NCBI RefSeq assembly: GCF_029269825.1
Contig: NZ_JARJHU010000003.1
Location: 534,475-598,474, forward strand
Direction: 5' to 3'
DNA length: 64,000 bases
Source: Pedobacter sp. JY14-1
GTDB lineage: Bacteria; Bacteroidota; Bacteroidia; Sphingobacteriales; Sphingobacteriaceae
Shown: in pieces, positions 52,686 through 61,326 of the stretch
Position numbering within the stretch: position 1 is the first letter of the stretch
How the letters are laid out: each line of letters starts with the position of its first letter
Program-made: the position numbers and the translations under genes
The notes under the pieces: generated by a model
Database searches by the model: none
Told to the model about the DNA's origin: nothing
The model's input: only the letters and a program-made list of their open reading frames with translations

Positions 52686-54050
52686 TTATTGTTTTGCCGT
52701 CATATGCCGGGTCCAGATCTTCAGCTCGTCGCAGTTGTCGTAATCGTCGTCTATCCGGATATAAGTATCTTCTCTTCTCTCCTTAAACCAGTCGCTCAGG
52801 ATGCGGTTGGTCTTGTCTTGTAACGCCTTTTCCTTAAACTTGGCGTAATCCTGTTCCAGGTTGCCCTTGTGCGGAGGTATCTTGGATTTCAGGTACAGGA
52901 TCTTATAACCTTCCTTGCCTTCTGCATCTGTAAAGGCGATAGGTTTGGAGATCTCACCTTCCTTCATGGTATCTACCACAAGGAAAACCTTAGGGTCGAG
53001 TTTATCGGCAGGGATAAAGGTAGTCCTTGCAGTCACCTGGTCGGCATACAGCAGCATGCCGCCGTTGTACTGGGAGTCCTTGTTGTCTGAATATAATGAA
53101 GCTGCGGTAGAGAAAGGTAATTTCTTGTCGACGATGTTCTGATAGATGGTATCTGCATGCAGCTTGACACGGTCGAGGCTTTGAGGCGTAGTCTGCGGCC
53201 TGACGAGGATATGGCGTGCGTTCACCTGCTCGCCCCTGCGTTCAATGACCTGCAGGATATGGAAGCCATGTTCTGTTTCAAAGACCGGGGAGATCTCTCC
53301 GGGTTTCAGCTTGAAGGCCCATGCGGTAAACTCCTTCACCATGCGGGTACGGTCGAAGAAGCCCAGGTCGCCGCCATCGGGGGCAGAACCAGGATCTTCC
53401 GAGTAGGATTTGGCGAGGAAGCCGAAGTCTTCACCGCTTTTGACCCTCAGGCGGAGCGCATCGATCTTGTCATAAAATTTCTGTTTCTCTGCCTTGGTCA
53501 GTTTCGGATACATGACGATCTCGCCGATCTCAAATTCTGTTGGGATATCGGGCAGGCTGTCCTTTTCATAGCTGTCAAAATATTTCTTTACTTCCAGTGG
53601 AGTAGCGACCACATTTTCTGTGATCTTCTGCTGCATTTTATTGGAGATAAGCTGCTCTTTGATATCGGGCCTGATCTCATCCTTATATTGAAGTACGGAA
53701 CGGTTGAGGAACTGCTCGAGTCTCTCCTGGCCCCCGGCGCGCTGAATCTGGTAGCGCATACGCTTGTCTACTTCTTCGTCTACCATAGACTCGTCTACTA
53801 CGATCGAGTCGATTTCGGCCTGCTGCTTCAGTAATTTCTGGGTAAGGATCTGCTGCAGGATATAACATTTAATGTTCGGGTTGTCGGGGTTGCCTGAATT
53901 CAGGTACTGCGCATATTGCTGGTTGAGATCGGACAACAATATGATGTTATTGCCGAGTACGGCGATCACCTTGTCTATATTCTTTTTCTGTGCCTGAACG
54001 CCCGTCAGCCAGCATACCAATCCGCAGGCAATGATTAAAAACTTCCTCAT
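52686..54050 (-). CDS. surA: SurA-type periplasmic chaperone/peptidyl-prolyl isomerase
   Basis: 454 residues. Signal peptide (FLIIACGLVCWLTGVQA), SurA_N domain ~25-170, and two parvulin-like rotamase domains (~175-275, ending FETEHGFHILQVIERRG; and ~285-390, starting ARHILVRP). It helps fold outer-membrane proteins in the periplasm, which suits the SusC-rich lifestyle. A good promoter (TTG-N21-TAAATTTG, minus strand, 54079-54110) stands before it. Confidence 0.9.
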   Translation of the reverse strand: MRKFLIIACGLVCWLTGVQAQKKNIDKVIAVLGNNIILLSDLNQQYAQYLNSGNPDNPNIKCYILQQILTQKLLKQQAEIDSIVVDESMVDEEVDKRMRYQIQRAGGQERLEQFLNRSVLQYKDEIRPDIKEQLISNKMQQKITENVVATPLEVKKYFDSYEKDSLPDIPTEFEIGEIVMYPKLTKAEKQKFYDKIDALRLRVKSGEDFGFLAKSYSEDPGSAPDGGDLGFFDRTRMVKEFTAWAFKLKPGEISPVFETEHGFHILQVIERRGEQVNARHILVRPQTTPQSLDRVKLHADTIYQNIVDKKLPFSTAASLYSDNKDSQYNGGMLLYADQVTARTTFIPADKLDPKVFLVVDTMKEGEISKPIAFTDAEGKEGYKILYLKSKIPPHKGNLEQDYAKFKEKALQDKTNRILSDWFKERREDTYIRIDDDYDNCDELKIWTRHMTAKQ

Positions 54051-54078
54051 TTATCTTTTGTCAATTATATCTCGTTTG

Positions 54079-54110
54079 CAAATTTAACATATCTAACGGA
54101 TAACGGGCAA
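54079..54110 (-). promoter_or_regulatory. Predicted promoter of surA
   Basis: On the minus strand: TTG (54110-54108), 21 nt, TAAATTTG (54086-54079), a full box match, about 29 nt before the surA ATG. Confidence 0.65.
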
Positions 54111-54111
54111 T

Positions 54112-54702
54112 TTAACGCTTTGCCAGCTTCCTCAGTTCATCCTGTTCTATCTTTACAGGGTATTTTTTTCTCAATTCGGCGACCCACTGGTCTTCCAACT
54201 GCTGCTGGTAATCGTTCACGACTTTGTCGCGGACCTCGTCCAGGGATGCGCCGCCATATTTCCCTTTATTGGTGTCAAAGTAGGCGCGAAGTCCCGCTTC
54301 ATCGTTCTGTGCCTTGCCCCACACCCTTTTTTCTGTAAGGTTAAACATCAGGACGGCGTCCTTATATTCATTGAGCAGGTAGGTATTGTCAGGTTTTGAG
54401 GCAGAATGGCGTTTCTGGTTCTTCAGGGTGGCCTCAAATTCCCTTACTTCTGCAAGGTACGCGGTATCCCGGTCAAGCCCCTGTTGCCGGGCATCGATCG
54501 CTTTCAGCCTGAAATTAATATAGAGATCAAGGTAGCCTTCCAGTTCCTTTACGGACGCGGGCGCATTGCCCTGATGGTTTTTCTTATAGAACCACGTAAA
54601 TTCCTTACTGCTGACTGTAGTGCCGTTGATGGTGGCCAGGTGCTGGGCAAATGAGCCGCATGTGATCAGACAGAGCAAAACCAGACAGTAGACTTTTCTC
54701 AC
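54112..54702 (-). CDS. Short SurA/PpiC-related protein without the isomerase domain
   Basis: 196 residues, with a signal peptide (MRKVYCLVLLCLITCGSFAQ). LEGYLDLYINFRLKAIDARQ matches the SurA_N part of large Bacteroidota PpiC-type proteins, and FNLTEKRVWGKAQNDEAGLR matches their C-terminal part. The parvulin domain that normally lies between is absent. It could be a chaperone-only form. It lies 61 nt upstream of surA on the same strand. Confidence 0.7.
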   Translation of the reverse strand: MRKVYCLVLLCLITCGSFAQHLATINGTTVSSKEFTWFYKKNHQGNAPASVKELEGYLDLYINFRLKAIDARQQGLDRDTAYLAEVREFEATLKNQKRHSASKPDNTYLLNEYKDAVLMFNLTEKRVWGKAQNDEAGLRAYFDTNKGKYGGASLDEVRDKVVNDYQQQLEDQWVAELRKKYPVKIEQDELRKLAKR

Positions 54703-54813
54703 TTATGGAACCGGAGTAATTGGATTTAAGCCATAAAAATAACAAATAAAGGTACTGTAACCAGATATTTAACTATTTTTAACAGAAAAAAAGCCTCATC
54801 AGACAAGTTTCAG

Positions 54814-55404
54814 ATGCAAGACCAATTTATCGCTGATCCTCAGGCGCTTCACCTGTTTTTTACGGAAGATGTCTACCTCGTTCCTGAAGCCAGGGTACAG
54901 GCGGGGGATGCCGAAGCTCTACCTGTAGACGACGCCTCCGATACTGCAGCAGAGATGACCGGCACTCCTGTTGAGCCGGTGACTCCGGAAATTTCGGAGA
55001 CGGTACCTGCAAAGGCCCGGGAATTTAAATACCTGGGCAATAATAAGCGCAATGTGCTGATCCTGGTGAACAGTCAATCTGAGCAAGTGAGCAATGAAAA
55101 GGGCAGGGAGCTGTTGCGCAAAATCGTAAAATCGGTAAACCTGGCGGCGGCAGATTTTGCCTTGCTGAACTATGCAGGCTATCCGGAAACGGACTTCAGC
55201 GAACTCGCTGCTTTTTTTAATCCGGAGATCGTGTTCTCATTTGGTGTCGGTTGCAACCAGCTCGGCCTTCCGGATCATGCATTGTATACCGTAGTGACTG
55301 AAGGTAGTGTAAAGCTCATTTTTTCAGCTGGCCTTGAGATGCTGGATGACGATATGCAGGCAAAGAAGATACTTTGGGGGGCGCTTAAACAACTGGAACT
55401 ATGA
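54814..55404 (+). CDS. Conserved hypothetical protein upstream of rdgB
   Basis: 196 residues. A Pro/Glu-rich middle (~35-70) joins a short N-terminal segment to an alpha/beta C-terminal domain with RNVLILVNSQSEQV and IVFSFGVGCNQLGLPD. I do not recognise the family. Its last bases overlap the rdgB start (ATGA), so the two are translationally coupled. Confidence 0.7.
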   Translation: MQDQFIADPQALHLFFTEDVYLVPEARVQAGDAEALPVDDASDTAAEMTGTPVEPVTPEISETVPAKAREFKYLGNNKRNVLILVNSQSEQVSNEKGRELLRKIVKSVNLAAADFALLNYAGYPETDFSELAAFFNPEIVFSFGVGCNQLGLPDHALYTVVTEGSVKLIFSAGLEMLDDDMQAKKILWGALKQLEL

Positions 55405-55991
55405 GAAAGGACCTGGTATTTGCGACCAATAACCGGCATAAGGCAGAAGAAATACAACAGCTGCTCGGTGAGGGGTACAGGGTGCTTACCCTGAAGGATA
55501 TCGGCTGCGATGTGGATATTCCTGAAACTGGAGCGACTTTTGCCGAAAATGCCTCGCTGAAAAGCAGTTACGTGAAGGAACATTATCAGCTTGATTGTTT
55601 TGCAGATGACAGTGGCCTGGAGGTGGATGCGCTGGGCCTCGAGCCAGGGGTCTATTCTGCCCGTTACTCAGGGACCAGGGACGACCGGCAGAACCTGGAG
55701 CTGGTATTGCAAAGGATGCAGGGCGAGGAAACCCGCAGCGCACGTTTCAGGACGGTGATCTCGCTCCGGATGGGAAGTGAATCTTACTTTTTTGAGGGAA
55801 CTGCAGAAGGGCATCTGACGGAAGCGCCCCTGGGAACGGAGGGCTTTGGATATGATCCTATATTCAGGCCCGAAGGCCATGAAAGGACATTCGCACAAAT
55901 GAGTATGGAGGAGAAAAACCGGATCAGCCACCGGGCGAAGGCAATGGCAAAGCTTATTGCTTTTTTGAAGGAAGGGGCCGGGATTTCTTGA
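55401..55991 (+). CDS. rdgB: dITP/XTP pyrophosphatase (RdgB/HAM1)
   Basis: 196 residues. LVFATNNRHKAEEI, FAENASLKSSYV, CFADDSGLEVDALG and GFGYDPIF are the family blocks. It hydrolyses inosine and xanthosine triphosphates, keeping them out of DNA. The C-terminus overlaps the convergent gene at 55954 by 38 nt, both frames being coding. Confidence 0.95.
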   Translation: MRKDLVFATNNRHKAEEIQQLLGEGYRVLTLKDIGCDVDIPETGATFAENASLKSSYVKEHYQLDCFADDSGLEVDALGLEPGVYSARYSGTRDDRQNLELVLQRMQGEETRSARFRTVISLRMGSESYFFEGTAEGHLTEAPLGTEGFGYDPIFRPEGHERTFAQMSMEEKNRISHRAKAMAKLIAFLKEGAGIS

Positions 55992-58182
55992 GCAGCGAGT
56001 CTGCTTGCTTAAGCACTGAATCTGCACGCAATTCTTTTACCAGTGAGTCTGCTCCCTTTTTTAAAGGTGGAGCTGTCTTCAGCAGTGAATCGGCTTTTAG
56101 GGGTATTGGTGTGTTCAGGGGTTTTCCACTCCGCGTTTCAATGACCTTGCCGTTCTTTACATTGATCTTACGTGTCTGTGATTTGGAGTCTGCGGCACCG
56201 GCTTTCGCTGGTTGTTTCCCTGTCGTTGTCTTTTTTCCGCTGACGATCTCTTTTTTGGAAAGCGGCCGCAGTTCGGGCTTCCAGCTGAAGCCGGTCAGGA
56301 ACTTTTCCTCCTTTAATTCTGCTATGGGTATTTTGGCGCCTTCGGGATCTTTAATGGTCAGCAAATTGGTGATCTCCTTGTTTTTAAACAAGGTCTTGAT
56401 GCGCGCGCTTACCGTCTGGTTCATATCTGTATATGCGCTGTCCTTATCCCTGATATAGTAGATGCTTTCTGCATTGCCATCGACAAACATGGTGGAGAGT
56501 TCGCCGTTCTTAAAGAAGGCGGTAAACAGCTTGCCCTTTACCTGGTTGTGCCTGGTCGAGTCTGCATTTACGTTTACCAGGAACCCGTTTTCAAGTACCT
56601 GCAGGGTGTTGAGTTTTTTGTTCTTCAGGCGAAGATAAATGGTATCGCCGGTCTGTTGAGAACCCTGTGACCAAAGGATAGGATTGCTGAACCACCGCAG
56701 CGTAGAATCTGCACTGTTGTAGAAAAGGGAATCTGCCAGCGCCTGCATATTGCTCTTATATACCCGGACATGATGATAAGCCTTAATGATCCTGGTTTTT
56801 ATGGTATCCTGGGGATTGGTAAATACGGTGTCGGGTAATTTAACAGACTTTTTCAGTTTGTCTTTACTCAGGCTATCCTTCGGAAGCGTTTTTGGAGCGG
56901 GTGTCGTTTTCCCCCTGGCAGGGGCTGGGGCAGGGACTTTATCCTTTATGAGCCTGGGCCGTTCTTTCGCGCGCTGCACGCTGTCTTTTGCCAGGCTGCT
57001 CCGCAAAAGGCTGTCTGTATTCAGACTATACCTGGGAACTGCGGGAAGTCCTTTTTTTGCTTTGCTCTTGCTGCCGGGCCTGCTTTTGGGGGCTATGCGT
57101 CCGGCCGGCATTTTCACAGGAAGCTTCGGAAGACCTGCCGATGGCTTTTTGTCTTCTGTTGCCGGGCTATCCTCTTCACCAAGTTCATTGTCTTTTTTGA
57201 GTATGGGAAAGGACAGTAGTTTTAGCGTACCCCGTTGCACCATCTGGGTCTCCAGGGTATCTGCACCCATCCAGATGCTGTCTGGCACCAGCTTTTTATT
57301 TACAGTAACGGAGTCGCTGGTGCCCATGCCGACGTAAGCATTGCGCGTCACCAGTGCGCGTTCATCGGCTTTGTAATAAAAGCCCAGTTGTCCGTAGAGT
57401 ACGGTCTTGTCGGTAGTATCCCTGAATACAATGTTCCGGACTGCCTTGCCGTAGCCTGCAATGCCATCGTAGTAAAGACTGTCGCCCTTGAGTGATTTGG
57501 AACCGTTGGTGTAAAGGTTCTTTTTGCCGAAGTAGGCGTATTCGGTTTTGGTATTGTATGCCCCGTTCTCGGTATACAGATTGTCGCCTTTGCCTTTGAT
57601 ATTTGTTGGTCCGTAAAAATAAGCCCAGTTGGTCAGGGTATTGTACCTCATCGTGTCTGAGGTAATCCTGGTCTCGGGCGTAACCACGACGACGTTGTAC
57701 CTGAAGTACGCATCTCTGCTGTTGGAAAAGTAATACCCGTTCCTGCTCGTCAGTGTTACATCCTTATTGACGATCTTCCCGCCCTGAACATAGGTGCCCA
57801 CTTTTGTGCCCATATTATAGTCCAGGTTATTGGTGGTGAGCACGGATTCTTTGTCGATCATCCGGACATTATTGGTCAGGTGCGCGGTTTTGGTGTCGCC
57901 CTCGTAGATCAGGTGATCGGAATAGATGTTGATGGTGTCTCCCTGTACGATATGTACATTATTAAAAGCTTCAAAGGCATTACGTGCCTCATAGAGTACC
58001 GCACTGTCACAGGTGAGGGTTGCCCCCGCATGACGGAAAACCGGCCTTTTCAGGTAGGTGATTTTATCCTGGCCGCTGCTGCTGCCCACCTCTGAGCGTT
58101 CCAGGAAGATCTTGGTCTTTTGCTGGGCAAGTAACGCCGCGGGGAGGAGGAATAAGATAAAGAAAAGGTGTATTTTCCGCAC
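55954..58182 (-). CDS. OstA/LptA-like organic-solvent-tolerance family protein
   Basis: 742 residues with a GTG start (58182), placing the signal peptide (HLFFILFLLPAALLAQ) at the front. Residues ~40-320 have repeated OstA-like beta motifs (CDSAVLYEARNAFEAFNNV, INIYSDHLIYEG), as in the LPS-transport protein LptA and LptD N-termini. A basic, Pro/Lys-rich linker lies around 345-440, then another OstA-like stretch and a low-complexity tail (ADSLLKKSRPLPSKKQ). It likely works in lipopolysaccharide assembly. The -7 box TAACTTTG ends 4 nt before the GTG. Confidence 0.78.
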   Translation of the reverse strand: MRKIHLFFILFLLPAALLAQQKTKIFLERSEVGSSSGQDKITYLKRPVFRHAGATLTCDSAVLYEARNAFEAFNNVHIVQGDTINIYSDHLIYEGDTKTAHLTNNVRMIDKESVLTTNNLDYNMGTKVGTYVQGGKIVNKDVTLTSRNGYYFSNSRDAYFRYNVVVVTPETRITSDTMRYNTLTNWAYFYGPTNIKGKGDNLYTENGAYNTKTEYAYFGKKNLYTNGSKSLKGDSLYYDGIAGYGKAVRNIVFRDTTDKTVLYGQLGFYYKADERALVTRNAYVGMGTSDSVTVNKKLVPDSIWMGADTLETQMVQRGTLKLLSFPILKKDNELGEEDSPATEDKKPSAGLPKLPVKMPAGRIAPKSRPGSKSKAKKGLPAVPRYSLNTDSLLRSSLAKDSVQRAKERPRLIKDKVPAPAPARGKTTPAPKTLPKDSLSKDKLKKSVKLPDTVFTNPQDTIKTRIIKAYHHVRVYKSNMQALADSLFYNSADSTLRWFSNPILWSQGSQQTGDTIYLRLKNKKLNTLQVLENGFLVNVNADSTRHNQVKGKLFTAFFKNGELSTMFVDGNAESIYYIRDKDSAYTDMNQTVSARIKTLFKNKEITNLLTIKDPEGAKIPIAELKEEKFLTGFSWKPELRPLSKKEIVSGKKTTTGKQPAKAGAADSKSQTRKINVKNGKVIETRSGKPLNTPIPLKADSLLKTAPPLKKGADSLVKELRADSVLKQADSLLKKSRPLPSKKQ

Positions 58183-58186
58183 TTTA

Positions 58187-58207
58187 CAAAGTTAGTTGTT
58201 ATTTTTG
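58187..58207. promoter_or_regulatory. Overlapping divergent -7 boxes for the OstA-like gene and tilS
   Basis: Minus strand: TAACTTTG (58194-58187), then TAAA, then GTG. Plus strand: TATTTTTG (58200-58207), then AAAC, then ATG. Both fit TAnnTTTG fully. The two start codons are only 30 bp apart, so each promoter's upstream element must overlap the other. Confidence 0.6.
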
Positions 58208-58211
58208 AAAC

Positions 58212-59543
58212 ATGCTGCCCCTGCACAATTTTAAAGCATATGTCCGTAGTCACGAACTGTTTGACCCTTCGGAAAAAATCCTGCTTGCTGTTAGCGGGGG
58301 CAGGGATTCCGTCTTGATGGCCCATCTTTTCAGGCTGGCTGGATACCGCTTCGGTATTGCCCACTGCAACTTTGGGCTCCGCGCTGAAGAGTCTACCAGG
58401 GACGAGCACTTTGTGCACATGCTTGCGGCTGATCTGGATGTTCCGTTTCATTTAACGCATTTCGATACCAAAGCGTATGCAGAGGCACATCAGGTTTCCA
58501 TACAAATGGCCGCCAGGGCATTGCGTTATGACTGGTTCGAAAAACTGCGTGGCGAAAATGGCTATGCAGCAGTCGCGCTCGCCCAGCATCAGGATGATGT
58601 TGTAGAAACCCTGTTGCTCAACCTCGTAAGGGGTACCGGTATCGCGGGTCTACATGGTATCCTGCCAAAGAAGGGCACCCTCATCCGGCCTCTGCTCTTT
58701 CTCTCCCGCAGCGAAATCGACACCTTAATTACAGCAAACGCAATTGCCTATGTGGAGGACAGCTCGAACCTGAAGATGGACTATGCCCGCAACCGCATAA
58801 GGCATGAGGTTATCCCCCAGCTCAGGAAAATTAATCCAAACCTGTCCGGGACTTTTCAGCAGAATGTAAAGCGCTTTGCCGAAGCAGAACAGGTGCTGAT
58901 CAGGGAGGTTGAGCGGACCGGCAGGGATCTGTCGTATATGAAGGGCAGCGACCTGCACCTGCGGATTTCCGGCCTCAAGGAGCTGGTGCCCAGGCGGCTG
59001 CTGACTTTTGAATTGCTTAAACCCTATCATTTCAGTGAGGCTGTTGTGGAGGAACTGCTTTCTGCACTTGATGGCCAGAGCGGAGCCTGTTTCTACAGCA
59101 GTACGCATCAGGCACTTGTTGACCGTACAGAAGTGATCATTTCTCCGCTGGAAGCAGACCGGCCTGCTATCGTGATGGTTCATCCGGGTGACACCTTTGT
59201 GCAGTCTGGGCATAATGCCCTGCGTATTACCCATACGGAGATTGCTTTTTTTGAACGTGATGTGAGTAAGGCATTCGTAGATGCGGATAAACTTATCTAT
59301 CCACTGATCATCAGGTACTGGCAGGAGGGTGACCGGCTGCACCCGTTGGGTATGCGGGGCTCCAAAAAACTGAGTGACCTGTTTATCGACCTTAAGGTGC
59401 CGCTGACGGAAAAAATGAGGATACCCCTGGTGATCAATGGCAACGGGGACGTGATCTGGGTAGGCGGTCTGCGCCAGGATGACCGCTATAAAGTAACGGG
59501 CAGCACCAGAAGAACCACCATGCTGGAATTTCTGCCGCATTAA
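58212..59543 (+). CDS. tilS: tRNA(Ile)-lysidine synthase
   Basis: 443 residues. PP-loop SGGRDS (28-33) near the N-terminus, then AHCNFGLR and LAQHQDDVVETLLLNLVRGT, which are TilS blocks. The C-terminal domains include RYWQEGDRLHPLGMRGSKKL. It converts C34 of the AUA-reading tRNA-Ile to lysidine and is essential. Length fits the Bacteroidota form. Confidence 0.95.
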   Translation: MLPLHNFKAYVRSHELFDPSEKILLAVSGGRDSVLMAHLFRLAGYRFGIAHCNFGLRAEESTRDEHFVHMLAADLDVPFHLTHFDTKAYAEAHQVSIQMAARALRYDWFEKLRGENGYAAVALAQHQDDVVETLLLNLVRGTGIAGLHGILPKKGTLIRPLLFLSRSEIDTLITANAIAYVEDSSNLKMDYARNRIRHEVIPQLRKINPNLSGTFQQNVKRFAEAEQVLIREVERTGRDLSYMKGSDLHLRISGLKELVPRRLLTFELLKPYHFSEAVVEELLSALDGQSGACFYSSTHQALVDRTEVIISPLEADRPAIVMVHPGDTFVQSGHNALRITHTEIAFFERDVSKAFVDADKLIYPLIIRYWQEGDRLHPLGMRGSKKLSDLFIDLKVPLTEKMRIPLVINGNGDVIWVGGLRQDDRYKVTGSTRRTTMLEFLPH

Positions 59544-59607
59544 AAATAAGCCGCCTGTTGATGACATCACTATAAAAACCAGTAACTTTATTGAAAAATT
59601 AAACACA

Positions 59608-60090
59608 ATGAGCGCCCGTTACGCCTATCTCGAAAAGCAGTACATCGGAAGGGATTACATCCGGATATGTATCCGACTGGTTATGGCAGCATTTTGCTTT
59701 GCCGCTTATGTGTATGAGCGTGACCGCGACCGCACACAGGATCTGTTCCTTGTCGTCGGTTTCGGTATCATCGCGGTATCCATCATACTGCTGTTCCTGA
59801 TCCAATACAAGATTACGATCAATAACGGTAAACTGATCATTGACGGGCTCTGGACGGCAAAGAAGGTGGTGATTGACCTCAGTACGATTAAAAGCGTAAG
59901 AAAAGACACCTACAGTAATTACCTCTTTAACAATCCGGTATACAACCTGCACCGTAAAGGGAGTATCCGTTTTTATTCTTCGGGAAAAGACGTGGTGGTG
60001 CTTACCGGGCATGATGGCTTTGAGTATTATATAGGCACCCAGCGGCCCAACGAACTCTACCTGGTGATCAAAGATGAAATGAAGTCCTAG
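59608..60090 (+). CDS. Small membrane protein with PH-like domain
   Basis: 160 residues. Two transmembrane helices (about 19-38 and 46-66) then a soluble part of ~95 residues with beta strands (YKITINNGKLIIDGLW, VIDLSTIKSVRKDTYS), suggestive of a bacterial PH domain. No known role. TAACTTTA (7 of 8) lies upstream of the ATG. Confidence 0.6.
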   Translation: MSARYAYLEKQYIGRDYIRICIRLVMAAFCFAAYVYERDRDRTQDLFLVVGFGIIAVSIILLFLIQYKITINNGKLIIDGLWTAKKVVIDLSTIKSVRKDTYSNYLFNNPVYNLHRKGSIRFYSSGKDVVVLTGHDGFEYYIGTQRPNELYLVIKDEMKS

Positions 60091-60174
60091 TCCACAGGTC
60101 GTATTTATGTTGAATAATTGCAATTGTTTAACATAAAGCTGAACTGAAGTACGGTACTTTGTGTCGAAAAAAAT

Positions 60175-61326
60175 ATGTTAATGAAGATAGGCATTGTTTG
60201 TTACCCTACTTTCGGAGGTAGCGGTGTGGTTGCGACTGAGCTTGGAAAGGCACTTGCAGACGAAGGACACCAGGTACATTTTATAACTTACAGCCAGCCA
60301 GCCAGACTTGATTTCTTTTCCGCTAACCTGTTTTACCATGAGGTTTCTGTCAGGGATTATCCCTTATTTGACTATGCGCCTTATGAATCTGCACTGGCCA
60401 GCAAGCTGGTAGATGTTGTAAGGTTCGAACAACTGGATATCCTTCATGTACATTATGCCATCCCCCATGCATCAGCTGCCTTTATGGCCAAGCAGATACT
60501 TGAAACTTATGGCATACATATTCCAATAGTGACCACACTCCACGGTACAGATATTACCCTGGTAGGCAAGGACCCGACCTATAAGCCGGTTGTTACTTTT
60601 TCTATTAATAAATCGGATGGTGTAACTGCGGTATCCCAGAGTCTGAAGGACGACACCGAACAGCACTTTGAGATCGACAGGGAAATCAGGGTGATCCCTA
60701 ATTTTATTGATTTTTCCAGGTTCAGCCTGAAGCCTAAGGACCACTTCAAAAAGGCTATAGCGCCCAATAACGAGCGTATCCTTATCCATACTTCTAATTT
60801 CAGGAAGGTAAAGAATACTTCAGATGTGATCCGTACCTTTCAGAAGATACAGGAAAAGATTCCGTCTAAGCTGCTGATGGTTGGTGACGGTCCTGAACGT
60901 GCAGCAGACGAGCAGCTTTGCCGGAGCCTGGGTATTTGTGACCACGTGCGCTTCCTGGGTAAACAAGATGCCGTTGAAGAGATACTTTCGGTATCTGACC
61001 TCTTCCTGATGCCTTCCCAGTCAGAAAGCTTCGGCCTAGCCGCACTGGAGGCTATGGCCTGTAAGGTCCCTGCCATTACTTCCAATGCAGGTGGCCTGCC
61101 GGAGTTGAATGTGAATGGATTCAGTGGCTATATGAGCAATGTCGGCGATGTAGATGATATGGCGGCCAAGGCGATCAGTATTCTTCAGGATGACGAAACG
61201 CTTCAGCAGTTTAAGGATAATGCACTGGCCAGAGCGAGGGAATTCGATCTTAAGAAGATATTGCCGCAATATGTCGCATATTATACAGAAACGATTGAAA
61301 GCCAGCTTAAGCTTAACGAGGTTTAA
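60175..61326 (+). CDS. bshA: N-acetyl-alpha-D-glucosaminyl L-malate synthase (bacillithiol)
   Basis: 383 residues. It opens KIGIVCYPTFGGSGVVATEL and has HVHYAIPHASAAFMAKQ, PIVTTLHGTDITLVGKD and the GT4 block SQSESFGLAALEAMAC. This matches BshA, which transfers GlcNAc to L-malate in the first step of bacillithiol synthesis. ATG 60175 and 60181 are both possible starts. The stop overlaps the convergent lactonase stop. Confidence 0.93.
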   Translation: MLMKIGIVCYPTFGGSGVVATELGKALADEGHQVHFITYSQPARLDFFSANLFYHEVSVRDYPLFDYAPYESALASKLVDVVRFEQLDILHVHYAIPHASAAFMAKQILETYGIHIPIVTTLHGTDITLVGKDPTYKPVVTFSINKSDGVTAVSQSLKDDTEQHFEIDREIRVIPNFIDFSRFSLKPKDHFKKAIAPNNERILIHTSNFRKVKNTSDVIRTFQKIQEKIPSKLLMVGDGPERAADEQLCRSLGICDHVRFLGKQDAVEEILSVSDLFLMPSQSESFGLAALEAMACKVPAITSNAGGLPELNVNGFSGYMSNVGDVDDMAAKAISILQDDETLQQFKDNALARAREFDLKKILPQYVAYYTETIESQLKLNEV

